In this document: positions 16,682-27,505 of the stretch, piece after piece | Numbering within the stretch: the first letter of the stretch is position 1 | How the letters are laid out: every line of letters starts with the position of its first letter | Origin: Streptomyces sp. A0958 | Lineage (GTDB): Bacteria > Actinomycetota > Actinomycetes > Streptomycetales > Streptomycetaceae | Length of the DNA stretch: 64,000 bases | Direction of reading: 5' to 3' | Assembly: GCF_004795035.1 (NCBI RefSeq) | Contig: NZ_SSBK01000014.1 | Span: 62,001-126,000 of the forward strand | The notes under the pieces: generated by a model | What the model was told of the DNA's origin: nothing | Seen by the model: only the letters and a program-made list of their open reading frames with translations | Database searches by the model: none | Made by a program: the position numbers and the translations under genes

Positions 16682-18058
16682 TCAGGCCCGGTCCGGACCG
16701 TCCTCGGCGGCCGTGCGGCCGAGCCGTTCCCTGACCCGGTCCACCACGTCCGCGTAGCGCGCCTCGGCGCCGTAGCGGGTGGGGCGGTAGTAGTGCTTGT
16801 CGCGCACGGCGTCCGGGGCGTACTGCTGGGCGGCGATGCCGCCGGGCACGTCGTGCGGGTAGACGTAGCCCTGGGCGTGGCCCAGCTTGGCCGCGCCCTT
16901 GTAATGGCCGTCGCGCAGATGGGCCGGGACCTGGCCGGCCAGCCCCTTGCGCACGTCCTCACGGGCGGCGGAGATCGCCAGCGTGGCCGCGTTGGACTTC
17001 GGGGCGAGCGCGAGGGCGATGGTGGCGTGGCTGAGGGTGAGCGCCGCCTCCGGGAAGCCGATCAGTGCCACCGCCTGGGCCGCCGCCACCGCGGTGGGCA
17101 GCGCCGTCGGGTCGGCGAGGCCGATGTCCTCGCTGGCCGAGATCATCAGGCGCCGGGCGATGAACCGCGGGTCCTCCCCCGCCTCGATCATGCGGGCCAG
17201 GTAGTGCAGCGCCGCGTCGACGTCCGAGCCGCGGATCGACTTGATCAGGGCGCTCGCCACGTCGTAGTGCTGGTCGCCGTCCCGGTCGTACGTCACGGCC
17301 GCCCGGTCGACGGTCTCCTCCAGGGTGAGGAGGGTGATCTCCGCCTCCTGCTTGGACAGCGCGGCCCCGGCCGCGGCCTCCAGCGCCGTCAGCGCCCGGC
17401 GCGCGTCGCCCCCCGCGATGCGCAGCAGGTGCTCCTCGGCGTCCTCGGGCAGCGTCACCGCCCCGCCGAGCCCGCGCTCGTCGGTCAGCGCGCGGCGCAG
17501 CAGCCCGCGCAGGTCGTCGTCGGTCAGGGACTCCAGCGTCAGCAGCAGCGACCGCGAGAGGAGCGGGGAGATGACCGAGAAGTAGGGGTTCTCGGTGGTC
17601 GCGGCGATCAGGGTGACCCAGCGGTTCTCGACGGCGGGCAGGAGCGAGTCCTGCTGGGCCTTGGAGAAGCGGTGGATCTCGTCCAGAAAGAGGACGGTCT
17701 CCTTGCCGTAGCCCCCGGTGGCGCGGCGGGCGCCGTCGATGACGGCGCGCACCTCCTTGACGCCCGCGGTGATCGCGGACAGCTCGACGAATCGCTTGTT
17801 CGTGGCCTTGCTGACCACGTAGGCGAGGGTCGTCTTGCCGATGCCGGGCGGACCCCAGAGGATCACCGAGGAGGGGCCGGCCGGTCCTCCGCTCCCCTCA
17901 CCGACGAGGCGGCGCAGGGGCGAGCCCGGCTTGAGCAGGTGCTGCTGGCCCACGACCTCGTCGAGCGTACGCGGACGCATCCGGACAGCGAGGGGGCTGC
18001 TGGACGGGTCCTTCTCCTGGCGGTCTTCGGCAGCTGCGGTAAAGAGGTCGGGCTCCAC
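16682..18058 (-). CDS. rarA: Replication-associated recombination protein A
   Basis: 458 residues. AAA+ ATPase of the clamp-loader family (RarA/MgsA/WRNIP1) acting at stalled replication forks. The N-terminus MEPDLFTAAAED is followed by RPRTLDEVVGQQHLL. Walker A is WGPPGIGKTT, Walker B is LFLDEIHRFSKAQQD, and sensor 1 lies in IAATTENPYFSV. The C-terminal MgsA tetramerisation part contains GSDVDAALHYLARMI and RDGHYKGAAKLGHAQGY. GTG start at 18058. It is separated from the upstream VKOR gene by a strong hairpin, so it has its own promoter. Confidence 0.95.
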   Translation of the reverse strand: MEPDLFTAAAEDRQEKDPSSSPLAVRMRPRTLDEVVGQQHLLKPGSPLRRLVGEGSGGPAGPSSVILWGPPGIGKTTLAYVVSKATNKRFVELSAITAGVKEVRAVIDGARRATGGYGKETVLFLDEIHRFSKAQQDSLLPAVENRWVTLIAATTENPYFSVISPLLSRSLLLTLESLTDDDLRGLLRRALTDERGLGGAVTLPEDAEEHLLRIAGGDARRALTALEAAAGAALSKQEAEITLLTLEETVDRAAVTYDRDGDQHYDVASALIKSIRGSDVDAALHYLARMIEAGEDPRFIARRLMISASEDIGLADPTALPTAVAAAQAVALIGFPEAALTLSHATIALALAPKSNAATLAISAAREDVRKGLAGQVPAHLRDGHYKGAAKLGHAQGYVYPHDVPGGIAAQQYAPDAVRDKHYYRPTRYGAEARYADVVDRVRERLGRTAAEDGPDRA

Positions 18059-18079
18059 GTCTCGAAGCCTATGTCACCG

Positions 18080-18129
18080 CACTGACAATCCGGCCGGGCC
18101 GGACCACCGGCCCGGCCGGATCGTCAGTG
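18080..18129 (-). terminator. Strong hairpin downstream of the VKOR gene
   Basis: cactgac (18080-18086) pairs with gtcagtg (18123-18129). Between them an inner stem atccggccgggccgg / ccgg...ccggat closes around accacc. The near-continuous stem exceeds 20 bp. It lies 14 bases past the VKOR stop and just upstream of the rarA start. Confidence 0.8.
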
Positions 18130-18142
18130 CGGGAAGGGCCGG

Positions 18143-18778
18143 TCAGCTGGTCCAGAAGTCCCACCAGCGGGTCAGGATCAGCATGCCGATGATGCCGATC
18201 CACAGCACCGGGGGCACCCAGTGGAACTCGGTGAGCCCGTTGCGCAGCCAGGCCGGCGCGGGGATGATCCCGTGCCGGATGTTGTGGGTGGTGATGTAGC
18301 AGAACATGAAGATGGTGGCGACCCAGGCCAGGCAGCACCACAGGCACAGCGAGTTGATGTTGTACAGCGACTGGTACTGGAGCCAGGTGCAGAAGCCGAC
18401 GCCGAACAGCGTGCCCGCGTTCATGCCGAGCCAGTACCAGTTGCGGAAGCGGGCGCCCGCGAGCAGGGCCAGGCCGATCCCGATGATCACGGGGTAAGTG
18501 ACCATCCCGAGCCAGGGGTTGGGGAAGCCGAAGGCGGAGGCCTGCTCGCTCTTCATGATGTTGCCGCAGGCCACGACCGGGTTGAGACTGCAGCCCGGGA
18601 TGAAGGAGGGGTCCTCCATCATCTTGAGCTTGTCCAGCGTGATGACCCATGCGGCGAGGGTGCCGGCGGCGCCCGTGATCATCAGCAGTAGGGCCAGCGC
18701 GCGGCTGCCGCCGATCGTCCGCTTCCCGTCGCTCTCGTCCTGGTCACAGGAGGGATGGTCAACCGCTGCAGTCGTCAT
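18143..18778 (-). CDS. Vitamin K epoxide reductase family membrane protein
   Basis: 211 residues, about five membrane helices. VKOR homologues in actinobacteria re-oxidise DsbA-like proteins using menaquinone, driving extracytoplasmic disulfide formation. The loop Cys pair is in PGCSLNPVVACGN and the active-site CxxC is in SLCLWCCLAW. No thioredoxin domain is fused. The nearest thiol-disulfide protein (52.9 kb) shows no signal peptide, so the partner must be elsewhere. ATG 18778. It is transcribed alone, with a strong hairpin after it and a 289-base gap before it in which I see no convincing gene. Confidence 0.9.
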   Translation of the reverse strand: MTTAAVDHPSCDQDESDGKRTIGGSRALALLLMITGAAGTLAAWVITLDKLKMMEDPSFIPGCSLNPVVACGNIMKSEQASAFGFPNPWLGMVTYPVIIGIGLALLAGARFRNWYWLGMNAGTLFGVGFCTWLQYQSLYNINSLCLWCCLAWVATIFMFCYITTHNIRHGIIPAPAWLRNGLTEFHWVPPVLWIGIIGMLILTRWWDFWTS

Positions 18779-19067
18779 ATCGCCGTTTCCGTCACTGAGT
18801 AGCCTGCTGGGGCACGGTCATTGTGCCGTACGGCCCGGCCGCTCTTCCGTTCGATGCACATAAAGACGCGCGCATCGACGGGTGCCGGTGAGAGGGCGGA
18901 AACCGGCCCAGCAGCCGCGACGAGGGGCGTTGCGCCCTCTCGGCCACCCCCGGGGGCACGACCGGCCCCTCCGCGCGGAATCACCGTTCGGGATGAATCC
19001 GCGCCCACCGCGTTGACGCAAGGTCCCGGAGGCGGCGGGCCGGGTGCCCACCACCTCCGGGTACGCC

Positions 19068-20330
19068 TCACGCGAGCCGCGCGCGGACCGCCTCGACGAC
19101 GTCGGACACGGGTACGGGCGTCTGCTCGCCGGACTCCATGTCCTTGAGCTGGACGTGGCCCTCGGCCAGGTCGCGCTCGCCGGCCACGATCGTGAACCGG
19201 GCACCCGAGCGGTTGGCACTCTTCATCGCGCCCTTCAGCCCCCGGCCGCCGAACGCGAAGTCCGCCGCCACCCCTTCGCGGCGCAGCCGCGTGACGACGC
19301 CGAACAGGACCCGGCGCGCCTCATCGCCCAGCGGGACGGCGAAGACGCTGGTGGTGGAGGGCAGTTCGAGGTCGATGCCCTCGGCCTCCAGGGCGAGGAC
19401 GGTGCGGTCCACGCCGAGCGCCCAGCCGACCGACGGGAGCGCCGGGCCGCCGATCATCTCGGAGAGGCCGTCGTAGCGGCCGCCGCCGCCCACCGCGGAC
19501 TGCGAGCCGAGGCCGTCGTGGACGAACTCGAAGGTGGTGCGCGTGTAGTAGTCGAGGCCGCGGACGAGCTTCTCGTCGTCCTCGTAGACCACACCCGCCT
19601 CGTTGAGCAGGTCGCGGACCTCCTCGTGGTACGCCTTGCAGGCGTCGCACAGGTAGTCGCGCAGCACCGGGGCGCCGGCCAGCTGCGTCCGGACCTCGGG
19701 GCGCTTGTCGTCGAGGACGCGCAGCGGGTTGATCTCGATGCGGCGGCGGGTCTCCTCGTCCAGGTCCAGCTCGCGCAGGAAGCCCTGGAGCGCGTCGCGG
19801 TAGACGGGGCGGCACTCCTTGTCGCCCAGTGAGTTCAGCAGGATGCGGAACTCGCGCAGGCCCAGCGCGCGGTACGCCTGGTCGGCGAGGATGATCAGTT
19901 CGGCGTCCAGCACCGGGTCCTCGGCCCCGATGGCCTCGGCGCCGACCTGCGAGAAGTGCCGGTAGCGGCCCTTCTGCGGGCGCTCGTAGCGGTAGTACGA
20001 GCCGGAGTACCAGAGCTTGACCGGCAGGTTGCCGAGCTTGTGGAGGTTGGCCTCCAGGGCGGCGCGCAGCACGGAGGCGGTGCCCTCGGGGCGCAGGGCC
20101 AGCTCGGAGCCGCCCTTGGTGGTGAGGGTGTACATCTCCTTGGTCACGATGTCGGTGGACTCACCGACGCCGCGCGAGAAGAGGGCCACGTCCTCGAAGC
20201 CGGGGGTCTCGATGTAGCCGTAGCCGGAGTTCTTCAGCGGGGCGGCGATGGCCTCGCGCACCGCGAGGTACTTCGCGGAGTCCGGCGGGGTCAGGTCGTA
20301 CGTGCCCTTGGGGGCCTTGAAGGTGCTCAC
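19068..20330 (-). CDS. hisS: Histidine--tRNA ligase
   Basis: 420 residues, a class II synthetase of normal length. Motif 1 region: KGTYDLTPPDS and GYGYIETPGFE. Motif 2: YSGSYYRYERPQKGRYRHF. The histidine-specific LVRGLDYYTRTTFEF and motif 3 GVDRTVLAL follow, with the C-terminal anticodon-binding domain after about residue 325. The start is GTG. The MBL-fold hydrolase gene lies 13 bases upstream on the same strand, so the pair is likely co-transcribed, as in other actinobacteria. Confidence 0.97.
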   Translation of the reverse strand: MSTFKAPKGTYDLTPPDSAKYLAVREAIAAPLKNSGYGYIETPGFEDVALFSRGVGESTDIVTKEMYTLTTKGGSELALRPEGTASVLRAALEANLHKLGNLPVKLWYSGSYYRYERPQKGRYRHFSQVGAEAIGAEDPVLDAELIILADQAYRALGLREFRILLNSLGDKECRPVYRDALQGFLRELDLDEETRRRIEINPLRVLDDKRPEVRTQLAGAPVLRDYLCDACKAYHEEVRDLLNEAGVVYEDDEKLVRGLDYYTRTTFEFVHDGLGSQSAVGGGGRYDGLSEMIGGPALPSVGWALGVDRTVLALEAEGIDLELPSTTSVFAVPLGDEARRVLFGVVTRLRREGVAADFAFGGRGLKGAMKSANRSGARFTIVAGERDLAEGHVQLKDMESGEQTPVPVSDVVEAVRARLA

Positions 20331-20343
20331 GATTTCGCTCTCG

Positions 20344-21030
20344 TCACATTCCTCGTCGGGGCGCGTCCGTACCGGTCAGATACGGGTTGGTGGCGCGCTC
20401 GCGGCCGATGGTCGTCTGGGGGCCGTGGCCGGACAGCACCACGGTCGAGTCGTCGAGCGGCAGGCACACACGGGCCAGCGACTCGAGGAGCTCGGCGTGG
20501 TCGCCGCCGGGCAGGTCGGTGCGTCCGACGGAGCCGGCGAAGAGCAGGTCGCCCGAGAAGAGGACCTGGGGTACCTCCGGGGTCTCGGGCATCCTGAACG
20601 TCACCGACCCCTTGGTATGGCCGGGCGCGTGCGAGACGCCGAACTCCATGCCCGCGAGCAGCAGCCGGGCGCCGTCGCTCAGCTCCTGGACGTCGTCCGG
20701 CTCCCCCACCGTCAGCTCGCCCATGAGCGGCATCCCGATGGAGCGGCCGAGAGCCTTCTCCGGGTCGCTCATCATGTAGCGGTCCTCGGGGTGAATCCAG
20801 GCGGGGACGTCGTGCGCGCCGCACACCGGGACGACCGAGGCGACGTGGTCGATGTGGCCGTGGGTGAGGACGACGGCGACGGGCTTGAGCCGATGCTTCT
20901 TCAGCGCTTCCTCGACACCGGGGGCGGCCTGATGGCCCGGGTCGATGATCACGCACTCCTCACCTGCGGCGGGGGCGACCAGGTAGCAGTTGGTCCCCCA
21001 GGCCCCGGCGGGGAACCCGGCAATCAGCAC
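20344..21030 (-). CDS. MBL-fold metallo-hydrolase (glyoxalase II-like)
   Basis: 228 residues with a metallo-beta-lactamase fold. The metal motif THGHIDH lies at about residues 57-63. Further ligands are in VSHAPGHTKGSV, FSGDLLF and LSGHGPQTT. It resembles the hydroxyacylglutathione-hydrolase subgroup. Streptomycetes lack glutathione, so the substrate may be a mycothiol thioester or something else; that is inference. GTG start (MLIAGFPAGAWGTNCYLV). Likely co-transcribed with hisS. Confidence 0.88.
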   Translation of the reverse strand: MLIAGFPAGAWGTNCYLVAPAAGEECVIIDPGHQAAPGVEEALKKHRLKPVAVVLTHGHIDHVASVVPVCGAHDVPAWIHPEDRYMMSDPEKALGRSIGMPLMGELTVGEPDDVQELSDGARLLLAGMEFGVSHAPGHTKGSVTFRMPETPEVPQVLFSGDLLFAGSVGRTDLPGGDHAELLESLARVCLPLDDSTVVLSGHGPQTTIGRERATNPYLTGTDAPRRGM

Positions 21031-21177
21031 GATCGTCCTTAATGGTCGTCCTACGGGGAAGGCGGCTGCGAGGTCGCAGCAGTTCAGAGCCTACCGGCGC
21101 TCCTCATTCCACAGCTAACCCATATACCGTACGGGGCAACCCAGGCCCGATCACACGACGTACAAGGAGATCACCCG

Positions 21178-21972
21178 GTGGTCAGCAGCGATCAGCGGCG
21201 GCGGCAGCTCGCCAGGGAGAAGTACGAGCGGCAGCAGCAGCGGCGGGAGGAGGCCCGACGCCGGACGCGGCGACTGACGGTCATCATCACCTCCGCGGTG
21301 GCCGTGGTGGCCATCGTCGGCGGCGCCACGTACTTCGCCACCAGCGGTGACGGGGACAAGGACAAGACGGACGCGGCGGCGAGCCAGAGCCCGTCCGCCG
21401 AGGCCTCGCCCACGCCGACGAAGAGCGAGAAGCCCGAGCCGGCGATGAAGATCGACAAGAAGGCCGAGTACACGATGTCGCTCAGCACGAGCCAGGGCGA
21501 CATCGCGTTCACGATGGACGCGTCGAAGACCCCGCACACGACGAACTCCTTCAAGTCGCTGGCCGACGAGAAGTTCTTCGACGGTACGAAGTGCCACCGG
21601 CTGACCACGGACGGCATCTACGTCCTGCAGTGCGGCGATCCCAAGGGCGACGGCACCGGCGGCCCCGACTACACGATCCCCGACGAGAACCTGGCCTCGC
21701 TGGGCAAGGCGGACTCGAACGGCATGGTGACGTACCCGGCGGGCACGGTGGCGATGGCCAACACCGGCCAGGAGCACACCGGCGGCAGCCAGTTCTTCCT
21801 CGTCTACAAGGACAGCAAGCTGCCGCCCGGCTACACGCCGTTCGGCACGATGGACGAGAAGTCGCTGAAGACCGTCGAGGCGATCGGTAAGGCCGGGGTG
21901 GACGGCGGCGCCGCCGACGGTGCGCCGAAGAAGGCCGTGAAGATCTCGAAGCTGACCGTCGACAAGGTGTGA
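21178..21972 (+). CDS. Membrane-anchored cyclophilin-type peptidyl-prolyl isomerase
   Basis: 264 residues. A strongly basic cytoplasmic N-terminus with charged repeats (REKYERQQQRREEARRRTRR) is followed by one membrane helix (~33-55, LTVIITSAVAVVAIVGGATYF). A Ser/Pro/Glu linker comes next, then an extracytoplasmic cyclophilin domain (~95-264). The domain motifs are FHRL-like CHRLT, GGPDYTIPDE, and HTGGSQFFLVY with the active-site Gln-Phe-Phe. It probably assists folding of exported proteins. The GTG start is supported by AAGGAG 9 bases upstream. A 9-bp hairpin follows. Confidence 0.92.
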   Translation: MVSSDQRRRQLAREKYERQQQRREEARRRTRRLTVIITSAVAVVAIVGGATYFATSGDGDKDKTDAAASQSPSAEASPTPTKSEKPEPAMKIDKKAEYTMSLSTSQGDIAFTMDASKTPHTTNSFKSLADEKFFDGTKCHRLTTDGIYVLQCGDPKGDGTGGPDYTIPDENLASLGKADSNGMVTYPAGTVAMANTGQEHTGGSQFFLVYKDSKLPPGYTPFGTMDEKSLKTVEAIGKAGVDGGAADGAPKKAVKISKLTVDKV

Positions 21973-22013
21973 GCCCGGCGGGCCAGGGCTGATTCCCGGG
22001 GCGGGCACGCGGT

Positions 22014-22035
22014 GCGGCCGAATAATTTCGGCCGC
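22014..22035 (+). terminator. Hairpin after the cyclophilin gene
   Basis: gcggccgaa (22014-22022) and ttcggccgc (22027-22035) form a perfect 9-bp stem with a taat loop, 42 bases past the stop codon. It separates the cyclophilin gene from the DUF349 gene. Confidence 0.65.
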
Positions 22036-22079
22036 GCTGAGTGCGGACAGCCGGGCGGCCCGTCGCCTAGATTGGCGTC

Positions 22080-22166
22080 GTGCAGGGCGGGCGCTGCCCG
22101 CCCCAGGAAACTGTGGACGATGCCAGGGGGGTGATCCCCTCGCGGGCATCAGGTGGAGGAGGCGCT
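22080..22166 (+). promoter_or_regulatory. Structured 5' leader of the DUF349 gene
   Basis: Two consecutive hairpins precede the GTG start. The first is gggcgggc-gct-gcccgccc, beginning at about 22084. The second is a nested pair in which gatgcc...ggcatc encloses agggg...cccct. The strong ribosome-binding site ggaggagg follows. A tagatt hexamer just upstream (22071-22076) could be a -10 element. No known riboswitch class is recognised. Confidence 0.45.
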
Positions 22167-23396
22167 GTGAGCAGCGACCCGTGGGGCCGAGTCGATGAGA
22201 CGGGCACCGTGTACGTGCGTACAGCCGACGGCGAGCAGGTCGTCGGATCGTGGCAGGCCGGTTCACCGGAGGAGGCCCTGGCCTACTTCGAGCGCAAGTA
22301 CGAGGGCATCGTGGTCGAGATCGGCCTCCTCGAACGGCGGGTGAGGACCACCGATCTGTCCGCGAAGGACGCGACGACCGCCATCGAGCATCTGCGCGGC
22401 CAGGTCGACGAGCACCACGCCGTCGGCGACCTGGACGCGCTGCGCAAGCGGCTGGACGCGCTGGTCGCGACGGTCGAGTCGCGGCGTGAGGAGCGCAAGG
22501 CACAGAAGGCGAAGCAGGCCGACGAGGCGAAGCACGCCAAGGAGGCCCTGGTCGTCGAGGCCGAGGAGCTGGCGCAGAGCGAGCAGTGGCGCTCCGCGGG
22601 CGAGCGGCTGCGCGCCCTCGTGGACACGTGGAAGGGTCTGCCGCGGCTCGACCGCAAGTCCGACGACGAGCTGTGGCACCGCTTCTCGCACGCCCGCTCG
22701 GCGTTCTCCAAGCGCCGCAAGGCCCACTTCGCCTCGCTGGACGCCCAGCGCGAGGAGGCCCGCAAGGTCAAGGAGAAGCTGGTCGTCGAGGCCGAGTCGC
22801 TGTCCGGGTCCACGGACTGGGGGCCCACGGCCGCCCGCTACCGCGACCTGATGACGCAGTGGAAGGCGGCGGGCCGTGCCCAGCGCGAGGCCGAGGACGA
22901 TCTGTGGAACCGTTTCCGCGGCGCCCAGGACGTCTTCTTCGCCGCCCGGGGCGAGGTCTTCGCGGAGCGTGACGCGGAGCAGGGCGAGAACCTCAAGCTG
23001 AAGGAGGAGCTTGCCGACGAGGCCGAGAAGCTGGTGCCGGTGAAGGACCTGAAGGCGGCCAGGGCCGCGTTCCGGGCCCTTAACGAGCGCTGGGAGGCCG
23101 TCGGCCACGTTCCGCGTGACGCCCGCCCGAAGGTCGAGGGGCGGATGCAGGCGGTGGAGCGGGCGCTCCAGGAGGCCGAGGAGACCGAGTGGCGCCGGAC
23201 GAACCCGGAGGCGCGTGCCCGCGCCGCGGGTCTGACCGGTCAGCTCCAGGCGGCCGTGGACAAGCTGTGCGGTCAGATCGACACGGCCCGCGCCTCGGGC
23301 AACAACGCCCGCGCGGACAAGCTGGCCCGCGAGCTGGAGGGCCGGCAGGCGCTGCTGGACCAGGCGCTCAAGGGCCTGGAGGAGTTCGGCGGCTGA
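22167..23396 (+). CDS. DUF349 domain-containing protein
   Basis: 409 residues, largely alpha-helical and highly charged. Three tandem DUF349-like units are visible, each with a W-x(n)-W/F pattern: QSEQWRSAGERLRALVDTWK, STDWGPTAARYRDLMTQWK, and KDLKAARAAFRALNERWE. Coiled-coil stretches lie near residues 95-150. The biochemical role of the family is not established. GTG 22167 has ggaggagg directly upstream. Gene-flanking hairpins on both sides indicate a single-gene transcript, in front of the ALF gene and behind the cyclophilin gene. Confidence 0.9.
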   Translation: MSSDPWGRVDETGTVYVRTADGEQVVGSWQAGSPEEALAYFERKYEGIVVEIGLLERRVRTTDLSAKDATTAIEHLRGQVDEHHAVGDLDALRKRLDALVATVESRREERKAQKAKQADEAKHAKEALVVEAEELAQSEQWRSAGERLRALVDTWKGLPRLDRKSDDELWHRFSHARSAFSKRRKAHFASLDAQREEARKVKEKLVVEAESLSGSTDWGPTAARYRDLMTQWKAAGRAQREAEDDLWNRFRGAQDVFFAARGEVFAERDAEQGENLKLKEELADEAEKLVPVKDLKAARAAFRALNERWEAVGHVPRDARPKVEGRMQAVERALQEAEETEWRRTNPEARARAAGLTGQLQAAVDKLCGQIDTARASGNNARADKLARELEGRQALLDQALKGLEEFGG

Positions 23397-23414
23397 CGCC
23401 GGGGCGTACGCCCG

Positions 23415-23450
23415 AGGGGCCTTCCCGCGTTCGCGCGGGAAGGCCCCTTT
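23415..23450 (+). terminator. Rho-independent terminator of the DUF349 gene
   Basis: aggggccttcccgcg (23415-23429) pairs perfectly with cgcgggaaggcccct (23434-23448) around a ttcg tetraloop, followed by tt. The 15-bp stem begins 19 bases after the stop codon. This is the most classical terminator in the window. Confidence 0.9.
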
Positions 23451-23614
23451 CGCGTGCGGGGAGGCGGCGCGGGCGGCAACGAGGAGAGTGTGACAACTGC
23501 CGGAATCCGGAAGTGCATTGGGGCGGTCCCGCAAGGGACGATCTTCGCACCGGCACGCTTCGCGCACTCGCCGGTTTCGCCGAGTTCACTTACGTACCTG
23601 AGGCAGGTTCACCG

Positions 23615-24220
23615 ATGAGACTGACCCGCGTCGCCCTGACCGCAGCAGCCACCGCACTCGCCCCGGCCCTTCTCCTGTCCGGCCCGGCCTTCGCCGCCGG
23701 GACGGCGTCCCCGTCCACGGCCGCCGCCGCGACGCAGGCGGGCTACGGCTCCGACATCCCGGTGGACGAGATGTCCGACGACGACGTCCGCGTCGCGCTC
23801 GCCCGCCTTCTCGCCGACCCGGACTCCGGGAAGCGGATCATCAAGGAGGTCGACGCACTCCTCGACAGCAACGATCCGGCTCAGATGCGCGAGTGGCTGG
23901 AGACCGGCTACCCGCTGGCGCAGGCCGAGGACGACCAGGTCGCCCTCATCCGCATCCTCGGCAACCCGGCCTCCGGCAAGCGGGTCACCGCCGAGATCAA
24001 CGCACTCCTCGACAACGGAACCGCGCCCGAGATCCGCCAGTGGCTGGAGACCGGCTACCGCATCGCCCAGGCCGAGGACGACAGCGTCGCCCTCTTCCGC
24101 ATGCTCGGCGACCCGCACATCAGCGACGCGATGCGCGCCGCCGTCATCGAGGCCATCCAGGGCACGCCCGAGGAAATGCGGTACTTCCTGGAGCACGGCC
24201 AGTACGAGGTCGACGCGTAG
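23615..24220 (+). CDS. Secreted ALF-repeat protein
   Basis: 201 residues. A Sec signal peptide (MRLTRVALTAAATALAPALL, cleavage near AFA-AG at ~28) is followed by a short linker and three ~44-residue helical repeats. Their phase marks are SDDDVRVALARLLADPDSGK, DDQVALIRILGNPASGK and DDSVALFRMLGDPHIS. Each repeat carries REWLETGYPLAQAED or a close variant. These are ALF (Ala-Leu-Phe) repeats, common in secreted streptomycete proteins of unknown function. ATG 23615 has only a weak GAGG upstream. It is convergent with relA, 15 bases apart. Its function is unknown. Confidence 0.85.
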   Translation: MRLTRVALTAAATALAPALLLSGPAFAAGTASPSTAAAATQAGYGSDIPVDEMSDDDVRVALARLLADPDSGKRIIKEVDALLDSNDPAQMREWLETGYPLAQAEDDQVALIRILGNPASGKRVTAEINALLDNGTAPEIRQWLETGYRIAQAEDDSVALFRMLGDPHISDAMRAAVIEAIQGTPEEMRYFLEHGQYEVDA

Positions 24221-24235
24221 GCCCCCGGTCCCGCC

Positions 24236-26806
<2,571 letters not shown>

Positions 26807-26900
26807 GAGCGCTCCTCGTGCGAATCCGGACACCCGGAAGGGCCATCGTAACGACCCGACGGCCAGTCCTCCCCCGGGGACCTGAGAGCCCTCACAACGC

Positions 26901-26934
26901 CGGTGGGCACCCGGTTGTTCCCGGGTGCCCACCG
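26901..26934 (-). terminator. Hairpin between apt and relA
   Basis: cggtgggcacccgg (26901-26914) and ccgggtgcccaccg (26921-26934) form a perfect 14-bp stem with a ttgttc loop. It lies 20 bases past the apt stop and about 95 bases before the relA start. Confidence 0.75.
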
Positions 26935-26953
26935 ATGGTGGTGCCGATGCTTC

Positions 26954-27505
26954 TCAGACGGTGATCAGGGCCTCCAGCGGGGCCCCTCGCAGGCTCTCGG
27001 CCAGCCGGGCCCGGCCGGCCAGGAAGCCCAGCTCCATGAGGACGGCGACCCCGGCGACCTGGGCGCCGGCCCTGCGGATGAGCTCCAGGGAGGCGCCGGC
27101 GGTGCCGCCGGTGGCCAGGACGTCGTCGATGACCATGATCCGGTCGTCGGCCGACAGGTCCTCCGCGTGGATCTCGATCTCCGCGGTGCCGTACTCCAGC
27201 TCGTACGCCTGGCTGAGCGTGGCTCCCGGCAGCTTCCCGGCCTTGCGGACGGGTACGAAGCCGAGGCCGGCCCGGACCGCGACGGGCGCGGCCAGGATGA
27301 AGCCGCGGGCCTCCAGGCCGACGATCTTCGTGGCGCCGTGCCGCAGGCACAGCTCCGCGAGGGTGTCGGTGAGGGCCGTGAACGCCACCGGGTCCGCGAG
27401 CAGCGGGGTGATGTCCTTGAACATCACTCCCGGCTTCGGGTAGTCCGCCACGTCGCGGATGCGGCTGAGCAGGAGCTCCCGCGTGCTCTCGGCGGTGCTG
27501 GTCAT
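26954..27505 (-). CDS. apt: Adenine phosphoribosyltransferase
   Basis: 183 residues. It salvages adenine to AMP using PRPP. The N-terminal YPKPGVMFKDITPLL, GLEARGFILAAPVA (flexible region), and the PRPP-binding loop IMVIDDVLATGGTA are all present. The ATG overlaps the secF stop (ATGA, 27502-27505), so it is coupled to the Sec genes, and relA follows downstream. The secD-secF-apt-relA order is characteristic of actinobacteria and links purine salvage to alarmone metabolism by position. Confidence 0.96.
   Translation of the reverse strand: MTSTAESTRELLLSRIRDVADYPKPGVMFKDITPLLADPVAFTALTDTLAELCLRHGATKIVGLEARGFILAAPVAVRAGLGFVPVRKAGKLPGATLSQAYELEYGTAEIEIHAEDLSADDRIMVIDDVLATGGTAGASLELIRRAGAQVAGVAVLMELGFLAGRARLAESLRGAPLEALITV

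Noticed and set aside
18775..19071. 98-residue minus-strand frame filling the gap between the VKOR gene and hisS
   Set aside because: Composition is low-complexity, codon bias is poor, and it overlaps the neighbouring gene ends.
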